Assembly: GCF_000695685.1 (NCBI RefSeq)
Contig: NZ_JFFR01000023.1
Location: 124,001 to 188,000, forward strand
Direction of reading: 5' to 3'
DNA length: 64,000 bases
From: Vibrio fortis
GTDB taxonomy: Bacteria > Pseudomonadota > Gammaproteobacteria > Enterobacterales > Vibrionaceae
The translations under genes were made by a program, and so were the position numbers. A model generated the notes under the pieces. The model worked only from the letters and a program-made list of their open reading frames with translations. It was not told the DNA's origin and searched no databases. This document shows, in pieces, positions 9,278 through 31,354 of this stretch (position 1 is its first letter; each line of letters begins with the position of its first letter).

Positions 9278-10348
9278 CCAACCTACTAGTTTCCATAACA
9301 AAATGGTTAAGATGACACCGACATAACCATCTACCGCATAGTGCCACCCAAGGTGCACCGAGCCGATCTGTATCGAAAGGGCATACAGCCAAGCTAGTGC
9401 TCCACCCCAGCGATTTAATTTAGACACGCTAATTGCGATCAGCGTAGCTATAGTGACATGCATGCTGGGCATTGCCGAAATACCAGATCCTAGGCTGTTC
9501 TCATTTTGAAGATAGTGCTCCAATAACATTGCTTGTGTATCAAGAGCCCATATAGGGAGTGAGTTGCTATTTAATAAAGCGAAATTTTGGTTAGCGAGTC
9601 GCTCCATGAGAGGCTGGTAATGGTTAACATCGAACAAAGGCTGCATAAACACAGGGCCAGCTGAAGATAAGATAGTGGCAGAGATGTTTCCAATTACTAG
9701 CCATGATGCGAGAAAAGTAACAAGAAATTGTGTCCGCAATTTGTCGTCCTGTCTATAAAGGATGAAAAAGATAACAACGCCCCATTTCACAAAAAACCAT
9801 AAGTTGTAAAGGACATTGATTACCAAAGTTGCTGTTGGTGTTGGGAATAGGGCGTGAGTGATATGCCAAGGTGTGACATCGAAGTGGAGCCATAGATCCA
9901 GCTTGTGCCAATTATCGTCCAAATAAAATGGAACTAGGTAAGGGATGCTCGATTTGATGAAGGTGTAGCTAGAAAAACAGATGTTAATGCAAAGGAGCAA
10001 AATGAAAAATAAGACGGGACATGATAATGGAAAAAAGAGAGGCTTTAGCCAGACTAGAAAGTCATGCCCTGGAGTTTTCGATTTCACGAGTAAAACACAG
10101 TAATAGCAAGCACTAATGGCGAACAAAATAATACAGCAACTAGCAATTATGATGTCCAAGTACGTAAATAAGTTTAATTGAAATGGCAATTTAGTTACTT
10201 GGCTAAACACTAAGGTTATAAGCAATATTGCAGCGGTATAGTATAAAACCCACTTGTTTCGGTAGAGCTCGTTCATTAGGTTTGGAATGTATTGAACGCG
10301 ATGGTTTTTTGAGGTGTGTTTACATAATTTGTCTTGCCTGCTTTCCAT
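9224..10348 (-). CDS. PAP2-superfamily membrane phosphatase / phosphotransferase
   Basis: The 374-residue protein has about eight membrane segments and the PAP2 catalytic blocks near the C terminus: SAMPSMHVT (motif 2, with the catalytic His) and GSVHLGWHYAVDGYVG (motif 3). The arrangement resembles the PAP2_3 (Aur1/inositolphosphotransferase-like) group rather than small PgpB proteins. A likely role is cleavage or exchange of a lipid phosphate in the inner membrane; the substrate is unknown. An AAAGGA ribosome binding site supports the chosen ATG. Its 3' end overlaps the convergent LysR gene by 54 bases. Confidence 0.75.
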   Translation of the reverse strand: MESRQDKLCKHTSKNHRVQYIPNLMNELYRNKWVLYYTAAILLITLVFSQVTKLPFQLNLFTYLDIIIASCCIILFAISACYYCVLLVKSKTPGHDFLVWLKPLFFPLSCPVLFFILLLCINICFSSYTFIKSSIPYLVPFYLDDNWHKLDLWLHFDVTPWHITHALFPTPTATLVINVLYNLWFFVKWGVVIFFILYRQDDKLRTQFLVTFLASWLVIGNISATILSSAGPVFMQPLFDVNHYQPLMERLANQNFALLNSNSLPIWALDTQAMLLEHYLQNENSLGSGISAMPSMHVTIATLIAISVSKLNRWGGALAWLYALSIQIGSVHLGWHYAVDGYVGVILTILLWKLVGWLLTRTRLTSDINHHLTD

Positions 10349-10479
10349 AATTTCCTTTGCCCATCCATCGGGTGCTCTATTTAAGGCTAGCTCAGATTTG
10401 ATGTGTTGCTAGGTGATTACGATAGTGCAGAAAAAACAGCGAATTTATCATCACCATGCTCAAACTGTGGCTATACTTA

Positions 10480-10630
10480 GTTTGAGGCTTAATTCAGTTA
10501 CAACGATAGATAATCGTGTGTATGTGCAGCGACTCTAGCTATGGATTAAGTTTCACATGGTTAAAAACTCTCCCTAACTAAATGGAATTAGTTGGTTTAA
10601 AGCGCTAGCTCCCCCTAGCGCTTTTTCTTT
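10480..10630 (+). ncRNA. Candidate small RNA ending in a strong intrinsic terminator
   Basis: The 298-base spacer between two minus-strand genes holds, on the plus strand, a possible promoter (TTGAGG near 10483 with an A/T-rich box about 17 bases on). A hairpin (CCTAACTAA with TTAGTTGG, 10573-10595) follows, and then a strong terminator. No plus-strand gene precedes the terminator, so it may end a small RNA. The promoter is weak and I do not recognise the RNA. Confidence 0.25.
10599..10630 (+). terminator. Intrinsic terminator (better on plus strand; may also serve the MATE gene)
   Basis: A perfect 9-bp stem AAGCGCTAG/CTAGCGCTT (10600-10608 with 10615-10623) is followed on the plus strand by TTTCTTT. 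On the minus strand, where the MATE gene ends 20 bases before it, only a short T run follows. Confidence 0.7.
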
Positions 10631-10646
10631 TGGCTTTCAAATCCAT

Positions 10647-11987
10647 TTAAAAAGAGTACTTGGTCCACTTCTTCGCTCGCCAACGATGAGCCATGATGAT
10701 GCCTCGGAACCATTCATCCATCGCAATCGCCATCCAAGCACCGAATACGCCGTAGCCCCAGTGCACGCCAAGCAAATAGCTCATGGCAACCCCAATGCCC
10801 CACATACTCAATATGCCCATTTTTACTGGGAACTGAATGTCGCCAGCGGCTTTTAGGCAAGAGATAAAAATCAGATTAAACACACGGCCTGCTTCAAGCA
10901 GTATTGAGCCAGCAATCAAACCTGCCGTCAGAGCGATGATCTCTGGATCTTGAGTAAAGACGTCTAAGATCTCGAATCGGAATAGGTATATCAAACAGGT
11001 GATAACGGTTGATGCAATAAAACCTACGATAAAGTATCGCTGCACTCGTGTGGTGATCTCATCGATCCAGCCTTTGCCAATGTAGTAGCCCGTTTGAATC
11101 TGACTGCCTTGACCAATAGCCAAAGCAAACGCAAAAGAGAGGCGAGCGATATTCTGGGCGTAGGTAAAGGCCGCCAGCGAAGAGGTGCCCATTTGCACCA
11201 CAAAGAAGGTAATGCTGATTTGGGCCATGTTGTAAGAGAGCACTTCACCCGCATTCATGGAGCCGATTTTGATGATCTTTTGGTAAATCGACTTGGGAAT
11301 CGCTTTGAATTGCTTAATCGGAAGGTCGATACCTTTGCTTCTGACCACTCCAATCAAAATGAACATACCGACAACTTGACTGAACACGGTCGCGACCGCC
11401 ACTCCTTGAACACCGTACACGGGCAATCCAAACGGTTGATATAGCGCGCAGTAGTTACCTACAACGTTGATAACACCAGCAATCATATTGATGACCATTG
11501 GTGACTTTGAATAGCCGTGGCTGCGAAGAATCGTAGTCAGTACTACGCCTATAGTGACGTTAAACGTCAGCGCACCGCTGATAAATAGATATTCTTGAGC
11601 GTACTGTTCCACTTGTGCTTCAAGCTGGTAGAGCGGTATGAAATATTCAGCGCCTAACACCGCGAGAATACTCAACAAAACGCCTGTGATGACGGCGAGG
11701 ATAATACTGGCAACACCGACATGCGCACTCTCTCGATCGCGAGAAGCGCCGTTGTATTGTGCAATCAAGATACCTGTTCCGCTGCTCACCATGGTGGAGA
11801 CAATGATCAGGAAAAATGAGATTTGCGAGATAACACCAACCGCTGATACGGCTTTGTCTGAGTATCCAGATAGCATGAATACATCACTGGTGTTGAGCGC
11901 GGTTCGCAGTAGAACTTCAATGAATATTGGCCAAGTGAGCGCAACGATTCCCATACGTTTGTTTAGGTTGGAATCAGCATTAGGCAT
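10647..11987 (-). CDS. MATE-family multidrug/sodium exporter
   Basis: The 446-residue protein has twelve membrane segments and the two-fold repeat of MATE exporters. The first repeat opens with GIVALTWPIFIEVLLRTALNTSDVFMLS, and the inter-helix word AQYNGA is typical. Such proteins exchange drugs or metabolites for sodium or protons across the inner membrane. It stands alone, with a 240-base upstream spacer that holds a palindrome (12121-12133). The substrate cannot be inferred. It is not close enough to NorM or DinF by eye to use either name. Confidence 0.85.
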   Translation of the reverse strand: MPNADSNLNKRMGIVALTWPIFIEVLLRTALNTSDVFMLSGYSDKAVSAVGVISQISFFLIIVSTMVSSGTGILIAQYNGASRDRESAHVGVASIILAVITGVLLSILAVLGAEYFIPLYQLEAQVEQYAQEYLFISGALTFNVTIGVVLTTILRSHGYSKSPMVINMIAGVINVVGNYCALYQPFGLPVYGVQGVAVATVFSQVVGMFILIGVVRSKGIDLPIKQFKAIPKSIYQKIIKIGSMNAGEVLSYNMAQISITFFVVQMGTSSLAAFTYAQNIARLSFAFALAIGQGSQIQTGYYIGKGWIDEITTRVQRYFIVGFIASTVITCLIYLFRFEILDVFTQDPEIIALTAGLIAGSILLEAGRVFNLIFISCLKAAGDIQFPVKMGILSMWGIGVAMSYLLGVHWGYGVFGAWMAIAMDEWFRGIIMAHRWRAKKWTKYSF

Positions 11988-12120
11988 TTAGGTTTTCTCA
12001 AAAAAAGGAAGGGTGAGGCTTTAGTGTAGTGCTTATTAAGAAAACAACTATCAAAATAATGTCCGGATTACCTACAAGGTCAAAAAGAGCCGGATTTGGA
12101 GCTGAAAATGTCACTTTTTT

Positions 12121-12133
12121 GGTAACGTTTACC
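12121..12133 (-). promoter_or_regulatory. LacI-family-like palindrome upstream of the MATE gene
   Basis: GGTAACGTTTACC is a near-palindrome with the central ACGTTT core used by LacI-family repressors. It matches the local GalR consensus at only 12 of 16 positions, so the binding protein is unclear. It lies about 135 bases upstream of the MATE start. Confidence 0.3.
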
Positions 12134-12186
12134 CTATCCAACGAGCTTGAGGGAGTAGATAGAGTAAGAGAGGAGAGCGTTGGAAA

Positions 12187-12216
12187 GGCAAAGCCAGTGC
12201 GCAGACTGGCTTTGTA
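12187..12216 (-). terminator. Intrinsic terminator of the ABC ATPase gene
   Basis: A perfect 9-bp stem AAAGCCAGT/ACTGGCTTT (12190-12198 with 12205-12213) lies just downstream of the minus-strand ATPase gene. On that strand it is followed by a modest T-rich stretch. Confidence 0.6.
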
Positions 12217-12227
12217 TACGCGTATAG

Positions 12228-13310
12228 CTAGTCGACTCGCTGCCCCTGTGCATCGAATAGATGACAGTCTTTTGCAGAGAAGTTTAGCTCTAGAGATTGA
12301 TAGCGAGACACCTCTTGGTCGCCAGGGAGGTGAACCTTAAAGCCGTCTATGCCGCAAGATTGACCAAACATGTAGGTGCTATTTCCTAGTCGTTCAACCA
12401 CCTCACTTTGAAACTCAATCGTTATGTCAGAGCCGCCATTGATCTCTAAATGCTCTGGCCTGATACCGAGTGTCAGCTGTTGTCCTTCTGCTAACTTTTG
12501 ACTTGGAAGTGGTAGGGTGATTTGGCTATTACCATTAATCGAAAGTTGAGCATGAGTCTCTGAGCAAGAGCCCACTACGCACGGTAAGAAGTTCATCTTC
12601 GGTGAGCCGATAAAGCCAGCCACAAACTCATTTTGTGGGCTGTGGTAAAGCTCTAATGGTGAGCCGACTTGTTCGACTCTACCGTCTCTAAGCACCACGA
12701 TTTTATCGGCAAGCGTCATCGCTTCGACCTGATCGTGGGTGACATAAATCATGGTGTTTTGCAGATCTTGATGTAATTTAGCAATTTGTAGGCGCATATC
12801 GACACGAAGTTCTGCATCTAGGTTCGAGAGTGGTTCATCGAACAAGAACACTTTCGGATTGCGAACAATTGCACGTCCAATAGCAACCCTTTGTCGCTGA
12901 CCACCAGAAAGCTCTTTCGGCTTACGCTTAAGTAGGTGTTCCAATTGCAGTGTTTTGGCTGCGCTGGTGACCTGCTTTTCAATGGTCTCTTTAGCGACGC
13001 CATTCATTTTTAAACCAAAGCCCATGTTCTCTTCCACGGTCATGTGTGGGTAGAGTGCATAAGATTGGAATACCATGGCAACACCGCGTTCGGCTGGGTC
13101 AACATCGTTGACTAGCTCGTCGCCAATATGAATTTCGCCTTCGGTAATTTCTTCTAAACCAGCCACCAAGCGAAGCAGTGTCGATTTACCACAACCTGAC
13201 GGACCAACAAAAACAACGAACTCACCGTTGGTTATCTCTAGATCAACACCATGGATGGTCTGTACATCACCATAACGCTTAATGACCTTTTTTAAGCTGA
13301 TATCAGCCAT
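12228..13310 (-). CDS. Sugar ABC transporter ATP-binding protein (MalK/UgpC/MsmX type)
   Basis: This is the ATPase of a CUT1 carbohydrate importer. The 360-residue protein has Walker A GPSGCGKST (residues 36-44), signature LSGGQRQR (about 134-141), Walker B VFLFDEPLSNLD and the switch histidine (YVTHDQVEAMTLAD). A C-terminal TOBE-type regulatory domain follows (about 240-360). AAGGAGATAGC precedes the ATG. It is divergent from the two permease genes across a 297-base promoter region with a GalR-like operator. With them, the binding protein and lacZ, it forms a probable beta-galactoside uptake system. MalK itself is less likely, as no maltose genes are near. Confidence 0.88.
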   Translation of the reverse strand: MADISLKKVIKRYGDVQTIHGVDLEITNGEFVVFVGPSGCGKSTLLRLVAGLEEITEGEIHIGDELVNDVDPAERGVAMVFQSYALYPHMTVEENMGFGLKMNGVAKETIEKQVTSAAKTLQLEHLLKRKPKELSGGQRQRVAIGRAIVRNPKVFLFDEPLSNLDAELRVDMRLQIAKLHQDLQNTMIYVTHDQVEAMTLADKIVVLRDGRVEQVGSPLELYHSPQNEFVAGFIGSPKMNFLPCVVGSCSETHAQLSINGNSQITLPLPSQKLAEGQQLTLGIRPEHLEINGGSDITIEFQSEVVERLGNSTYMFGQSCGIDGFKVHLPGDQEVSRYQSLELNFSAKDCHLFDAQGQRVD

Positions 13311-13440
13311 GCTATCTCCTTGCCTTGTTGGACTACATCACTTTGCCTTTAAAACATACGCATTCATCAGAAATTTGTTAGGTGCCTCGCACGATTTATT
13401 GATCCGGCTCATACAAATTTTACAAAGTATTCTGTTTTTT

Positions 13441-13456
13441 GTGGAATCGTTTACAC
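13441..13456. promoter_or_regulatory. Putative GalR operator in the ABC-transporter divergent promoter
   Basis: GTGGAATCGTTTACAC matches the perfect 16-bp palindrome in front of galE at 14 of 16 positions. With the flanking TT and AA it forms a 20-bp inverted repeat (13439-13458). It lies midway between the ATPase and permease genes. This spacer also holds a TTGTAAACAA half-palindrome at 13571-13580. No regulator gene is local to this cluster. Confidence 0.5.
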
Positions 13457-13607
13457 AATTTAAACATAACGATACAAAATATGATTGCTGAGATTAATAT
13501 TTGAGCATGGTTACGATTAAAGCTTAGCAATTTGATGATGTTTCGCCGATTAACTTTGAAACAAATGGAATTGTAAACAAAGCTATGAAGACAAGGAATT
13601 TGGGAAA

Positions 13608-14528
13608 ATGGTGCAATCTGTGAAAACGATATACCCAGAAAATCGCATCCCATCAGCCAGAAAGAAAAGGCGTATTAGCTCTAAGCTGTCGCCGTGGCTG
13701 TTTTTAACACCGGCAATCGCTATCTTTTCGCTTTATGTGATCTTCCCGATTGTGGACAGTATCTGGTTGAGCTTTTTCGAGTGGGACGGACTTGGCGAAA
13801 AAGAGTGGGTCGGGCTAGAGAACTACCGTGAGCTGTTTGATTCCGATGCGTTCTACACCTCACTGACTAACAACTTCCTTTGGTTGATCTTCTTTATGCT
13901 TGCACCACCTTGTGGTCTGGCTATCGCCCTCTTTCTCAACCAACAAGTGAAAGGCATCCGTGTTGTTAAGTCTCTCTTCTTCTTTCCATTTGTTATCTCA
14001 CAAGTGGTTGTGGGCTTAGTGTTTGCCTGGTTTTACGACCCATCCTTTGGCCTGTTCAATATCGTCTTAGGTTCACTGGGTTTTGAGCCTATCTCCATTC
14101 TCGCCAATGAAGATTACGTTACCTACGGGATTATCGTCGCAGGCTTGTGGCCACAAATCTCTTACTGCATGATTTTGTACTTAACGGGCTTGAACAACCT
14201 AGACCCTGAACAGTTGGAAGCAGCACGACTGGATGGAGCCAAGAAGTGGCGAATGCTGTGGTATGTGGTGCTACCTCAATTGCGACCTGCCACTTTTATT
14301 GCAGTGGTAGTCACCGTAATTGGCGCTCTGCGTTCATTTGACTTAGTGGCAACCATGACCGCTGGTGGCCCTTGGGGAAGCTCTACAGTACTGGCTTATC
14401 AAATGTACGAAGAGTCGATCTTTAACTACCGAATGGGTTATGGCGCTGCGGTCTCCGTTGTTCTATTCCTGATCATGGATATCTATATCGCTTACTTCTT
14501 GTGGCGTATGTTGAGGAGTGAAAAATAA
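13608..14528 (+). CDS. CUT1 sugar ABC transporter permease (MalF/UgpA type)
   Basis: This is one of the two membrane subunits of the importer. The 306-residue protein has six membrane segments. Its EAA loop, EAARLDGAKKWRMLWYVVLPQLRP around residues 205-228, contacts the ATPase. The opening block LTPAIAIFSLYVIFPIVDSIWLSFFEW is typical of the MalF/UgpA side. AAGGA sits twelve bases before the ATG. Its stop overlaps the start of the next permease gene by one base (TAATG), so the two are translationally coupled. Confidence 0.9.
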   Translation: MVQSVKTIYPENRIPSARKKRRISSKLSPWLFLTPAIAIFSLYVIFPIVDSIWLSFFEWDGLGEKEWVGLENYRELFDSDAFYTSLTNNFLWLIFFMLAPPCGLAIALFLNQQVKGIRVVKSLFFFPFVISQVVVGLVFAWFYDPSFGLFNIVLGSLGFEPISILANEDYVTYGIIVAGLWPQISYCMILYLTGLNNLDPEQLEAARLDGAKKWRMLWYVVLPQLRPATFIAVVVTVIGALRSFDLVATMTAGGPWGSSTVLAYQMYEESIFNYRMGYGAAVSVVLFLIMDIYIAYFLWRMLRSEK

Positions 14529-15379
14529 TGTATCCACAACCGATTCAAAAAGCAGGACGCTTTACCAATATCAGTTATCGAGTGGCTCTGCCAATCTCTA
14601 TTGTCATGTGGCTGCTGCCCCTTATTGCAGTGATGATGACCTCGATTCGTTCGATGGAAGACATCAACAAAGGTAACTACTGGGGCTGGCCAAGCGAGAT
14701 TCAGTTTATTGAAAACTACACTCAGGTGTTCACCTCGACATCGATGGGGCAGTATCTAATCAATAGCTTGATCATCACTTTACCAGCGGTAGCGGGAGCG
14801 GTTGCTCTCTCCACATTGGCAGGTTACGCGTTAGCTAAATACAACTTCAAAGCCAACCTCTGGATCTTTGCGATGTTCATTGCGGGTAACTTTGTACCTT
14901 TCCAGATCCTGATGATCCCAGTACGTGACCTGACGATTAACCTTGGCTTGTACGATACACATTGGGCTCTGATCTTCTTCCATATCGCCTTTCAAGCCGG
15001 CTTTTGTACTCTGTTTATGCGCAACTTTATCGTCGGTATTCCTGATGCTCTTATCGAGGCCGCGCGTGTAGAAGGGGTCAGCGAATGGAAAATATTCTGG
15101 CATGTGGTTCTGCCGCTGGTTCGCCCTGCATTAGCTGCACTTGCGGTCTTAGTGTTTACCTTTATCTGGAATGATTTCTTCTGGGCTTTGGTTCTGGTTC
15201 AAAGTGATGAAGTGCGTCCAGTGACTGCTGGTTTAAGTTCACTTCAAGGTCAGTGGTTGGCGTCATGGCAGTTCATGTCAGCGGGTGCAGTAGTCGCCGC
15301 AATTCCACCCGTTGTGCTGTTCTTTACCATGCAGAAGCACTTTATTGCCGGCCTGACTTTGGGTGCGACCAAAGGCTAA
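14528..15379 (+). CDS. CUT1 sugar ABC transporter permease (MalG/UgpE type)
   Basis: This is the second membrane subunit, 283 residues with six membrane segments. The EAA loop EAARVEGVSEWKIFWHVVLPLVRP lies near residue 178, and the C-terminal AGLTLGATKG is typical of MalG-like proteins. It is coupled to the preceding permease through a one-base overlap. A hairpin (15392-15411) and a 153-base spacer separate it from the binding-protein gene, which probably has extra translation or its own promoter. Confidence 0.9.
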   Translation: MYPQPIQKAGRFTNISYRVALPISIVMWLLPLIAVMMTSIRSMEDINKGNYWGWPSEIQFIENYTQVFTSTSMGQYLINSLIITLPAVAGAVALSTLAGYALAKYNFKANLWIFAMFIAGNFVPFQILMIPVRDLTINLGLYDTHWALIFFHIAFQAGFCTLFMRNFIVGIPDALIEAARVEGVSEWKIFWHVVLPLVRPALAALAVLVFTFIWNDFFWALVLVQSDEVRPVTAGLSSLQGQWLASWQFMSAGAVVAAIPPVVLFFTMQKHFIAGLTLGATKG

Positions 15380-15391
15380 ATATTCAATGAG

Positions 15392-15411
15392 GGCTCCTCA
15401 AAGTAGGAGCC
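15392..15411 (+). other. Intercistronic hairpin between permease and binding-protein genes
   Basis: A perfect 7-bp stem GGCTCCT/AGGAGCC with a 6-base loop follows the permease stop by 12 bases. No T tract follows, so it is more likely an mRNA stability or partial-attenuation structure than a terminator. Confidence 0.4.
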
Positions 15412-15532
15412 GTTATGTAAACAATCCACTTTAAATGGATACACCGAGAGTAACCAAAACACGAATAACTCTACCCAGCACAATAATAAAAATTGGACTT
15501 AGTAAGCCCCGCTCTATAACAAGGACCTACAT

Positions 15533-16759
15533 ATGAAATACGTGAAACATATCGCTGCAACCGCAGTGCTTGCTGCCTCCGTCTCGACTACAGCGTTTGC
15601 AGGAACCTTAGTCATCAACTCAGATGCCTCTGACCCAGCGCCAAAAGAGGCTTGGAGTGAGATCATCAGTCGCTTTGAAAAAGAGAACCCTGATATCACG
15701 GTTAAGTACAACCTGTATGACCATGAGTCGTATAAAACCACGATTCGTAACTGGTTGGTGACCTCGCCACCGGATGTGGTGTTCTGGTATGCCGGTAACC
15801 GTATGAAGGCGTTTGTTGATCGTGGCTTGTTTGAAGATGTGAGTGACATCTGGGCAGACAACAACATGAAGCAAGACTTTGCAGCAGCGGCGCCTGCGAT
15901 GACGGTGCAAGGCAAGCAATATGGTGTGCCTTACACGTATTACCAATGGGGTATCTACTACCGTAAAGACATCTTTGAGCAGTACGGTATTACTGAACCA
16001 AAAACTTGGGAAGAGCTAAAGTCGGCGTCAGCAACGCTAAAAGAAAACGGCGTGACACCATTTACCATCGGTACTAAGTATCTGTGGACGGCTGCTGGCT
16101 GGTTCGATTACATCAACATGCGTACCAATGGCTTGGATTTCCATATCCAATTGATGGATGGCAAGGTCCCTTACTCCGATGAGCGTGTGAAGAAAACATT
16201 CGCTAACTGGGCTGAGTTGGTTGAACCGGGCTACTTCCTAGATAACCACGCATCTTATTCTTGGCAAGAAGCGCAACCTTTCCTATATAACGGCAAGGCA
16301 GCGATGTACTTAATGGGTAACTTCATTACGCCAAACTTCCCAGCGGAGCTTGATGGCAAAATGGATTTCTTCCAATTTCCAGTCATCGACCCAAGCGTGC
16401 CAATGGCAGAAGATGCGCCAATGGATACTCTGCACATTCCATCAAAAGCGAAGAACAAAGCCGATGCTCGTAAGTTCTTAGAGTTTGTCGCTCGTGCTGA
16501 GAACCAACAGCTAATCAATGAGATGCTGCTGCAGATCCCGACCAACAACAAAGCGAAAGCTAAGTCAGATCCGTTCTTAGACAAAGGCGTTGCTATGTTG
16601 GCAGCGAGTGATGGTACTGCACAGTTCTATGATCGCGACACCAACCCAGCGATGGCAAAAGAGGGGATGAAAGGCTTCCAAGAGTTTATGGTTCACCCTG
16701 AACGTATCGATAAGATTCTTAAGAAGCTAGACAAGGTAAGCAAACGCGCCTTTAAGTAA
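15533..16759 (+). CDS. Extracellular sugar-binding protein of the ABC transporter (family 1)
   Basis: This is the periplasmic receptor that delivers the sugar to the permeases. The 408-residue protein has a Sec signal peptide (cleavage predicted after AFA, about residue 23) and a family 1 solute-binding fold. Recognisable blocks are WSEIISRFEKENPDITVKY, SPPDVVFWYAGNRMKAFVDRG, and the hinge segment around WGIYYRKDIFEQYGITEPKTWEEL. AAGGACCTACAT precedes the ATG. It is followed, beyond a hairpin, by lacZ. The ligand is inferred to be a beta-galactoside from context only. Confidence 0.88.
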   Translation: MKYVKHIAATAVLAASVSTTAFAGTLVINSDASDPAPKEAWSEIISRFEKENPDITVKYNLYDHESYKTTIRNWLVTSPPDVVFWYAGNRMKAFVDRGLFEDVSDIWADNNMKQDFAAAAPAMTVQGKQYGVPYTYYQWGIYYRKDIFEQYGITEPKTWEELKSASATLKENGVTPFTIGTKYLWTAAGWFDYINMRTNGLDFHIQLMDGKVPYSDERVKKTFANWAELVEPGYFLDNHASYSWQEAQPFLYNGKAAMYLMGNFITPNFPAELDGKMDFFQFPVIDPSVPMAEDAPMDTLHIPSKAKNKADARKFLEFVARAENQQLINEMLLQIPTNNKAKAKSDPFLDKGVAMLAASDGTAQFYDRDTNPAMAKEGMKGFQEFMVHPERIDKILKKLDKVSKRAFK

Positions 16760-16765
16760 TTGAGA

Positions 16766-16797
16766 CCAAGCCGCAGCAATTGTCGCTGCGGCTTTCA
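16766..16797 (+). terminator. Hairpin / partial terminator after the binding-protein gene
   Basis: A perfect 10-bp stem AAGCCGCAGC/GCTGCGGCTT (16768-16777 with 16785-16794) begins 9 bases after the stop codon. Only TTTC follows, so read-through into lacZ is likely. It would allow more binding protein than enzyme to be made. Confidence 0.5.
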
Positions 16798-16807
16798 TCA
16801 CTCTGTA

Positions 16808-16897
16808 TGTGTCATCGTCAATAGTATTTATGGTGCGACTCATCTCGTTGCCACTGCCATTGGCTAAAGGCAGTTAAGTCATATTGACAATGACACA
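16808..16897 (+). repeat. Long inverted repeat in the lacZ leader, possible miniature element
   Basis: Two 16-base arms (16808-16823 and 16882-16897) are inverted copies with one mismatch. They enclose a smaller 6-bp stem ACTGCC/GGCAGT (16853-16858 with 16869-16874). The word CACTCTG stands at both edges (16799-16805 and 16896-16902), as a target duplication would. It ends 30 bases before the lacZ start. Confidence 0.45.
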
Positions 16898-16903
16898 CTC
16901 TGA

Positions 16904-20035
<3,132 letters not shown>

Positions 20036-20057
20036 AGGCTTGGTGATCTGCTTGTGG

Positions 20058-20084
20058 AGTAAAAAGATCATGGTAGGCCAAATA
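20058..20084 (+). repeat. 27-bp exact repeat, copy 1 (after lacZ)
   Basis: This stretch, beginning AGTAAAAAGATCATGG, is identical over 27 bases to 36457-36483 downstream of galK. It starts 23 bases after the lacZ stop codon. Confidence 0.8.
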
Positions 20085-20122
20085 CTACAGTAACCTAAAT
20101 GAGCTGAAAGTTGATTCAAAGA

Positions 20123-20160
20123 AAAAGGCACCCAATATCATGTTGGGTGCCTTTGTTTTT
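20123..20160 (+). terminator. Intrinsic terminator of lacZ
   Basis: A perfect stem GGCACCCAA/TTGGGTGCC (20127-20135 with 20143-20151) is flanked by AAAAA on the left and TTTGTTTTT on the right. It lies between the convergent lacZ and ygjK genes and could serve both strands. Confidence 0.85.
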
Positions 20161-20193
20161 GTAGTGGTTTTAGAACGATGTTAAAGCTTTGAC

Positions 20194-22581
<2,388 letters not shown>

Positions 22582-22584
22582 TTA

Positions 22585-23664
<1,080 letters not shown>

Positions 23665-23813
23665 TTAGTAAATGAAGAATCGTAAGCAGTTCTGACTTCT
23701 AATATGGGGTGCTCTCAAGGCGTAGCGGTCAGGTTGCTCGCGTTCTCCTGACTGATATTACTGATAAATGTGTTGTTTAAAATATCCTTAACGCCAAAGT
23801 GTGATCTATTTTA

Positions 23814-23826
23814 GTAAAATATTTAC
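23814..23826 (-). promoter_or_regulatory. GTAAA-N3-TTTAC palindrome upstream of ygjJ
   Basis: A 13-bp element of the same form as that before ebgA lies about 160 bases upstream of ygjJ. It sits in a 334-base spacer that otherwise holds only A/T-rich sequence, a half CRP-like site (TGTGATCTA at 23801) and the terminator of the upstream permease gene. EbgR is the likely binder. Confidence 0.4.
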
Positions 23827-23921
23827 CTTTATTTTATTTTGAGGTTTAGTTGAATTTATAGGCAAATAGTTAGTGTGGGAAGTATCTGATAATTGAATGA
23901 AAATTAAGGAATAGAACAAGG

Positions 23922-23957
23922 GAAATAAAAAGGCACTCACCAAATGAGGAGTGCCTT
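23922..23957 (-). terminator. Intrinsic terminator of the second permease gene
   Basis: The stem AAGGCACTC/GAGTGCCTT (23930-23938 with 23949-23957) is followed on the minus strand by TTTTTATTTCC. It begins 30 bases after the stop codon of the permease and so makes ygjJK a separate unit. Confidence 0.8.
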
Positions 23958-23986
23958 AGAATTTTTAACAAGGATGTAGGATTAGC

Positions 23987-25905
<1,919 letters not shown>

Positions 25906-25909
25906 AATA

Positions 25910-25938
25910 GAAAAAGCGCCAATGTAAGGCGCTTTTTT
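25910..25938 (-). terminator. Intrinsic terminator of the first permease gene
   Basis: The stem AAAAAGCGCC/GGCGCTTTTT (25911-25920 with 25928-25937) has a 7-base loop and a T run in the minus-strand direction. It ends the ebgA-ebgC-permease transcript. Confidence 0.85.
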
Positions 25939-25962
25939 ATAAATGTGATAGGTTAACTAAGG

Positions 25963-27405
<1,443 letters not shown>

Positions 27406-27468
27406 TCACGTAATTATAGTAGTTATGGTCCTAAGTCTTTATTCGGTGACTTAGAGAGTTAATTATTC

Positions 27469-27493
27469 GTGAGCCTTGAACGGCAAGGCTCAC
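27469..27493 (-). terminator. Intercistronic hairpin between ebgC and the permease gene
   Basis: A perfect 9-bp stem GTGAGCCTT/AAGGCTCAC with a 7-base loop follows ebgC by 24 bases. No strong T tract follows on the minus strand, so it may attenuate or protect the mRNA rather than end it. Confidence 0.45.
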
Positions 27494-27516
27494 TCTGCGA
27501 ATAGATAGGGTTGTTG

Positions 27517-31257
<3,741 letters not shown>

Positions 31258-31354
31258 TTACAACGTGGTGTGATCGACTTAAAAGAATGCTATGTGGTGG
31301 AAAAGTGGGCAGAACTGGGCGATTTTAGAAAGAGGTTTAGATAGTTTTCTTGAT

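Noticed and set aside
12228..15379. Maltose transporter malFGK
   Set aside because: The subunits resemble MalFGK only at the family level; linkage is to lacZ and galactose regulation, and no maltose or maltodextrin genes are near.
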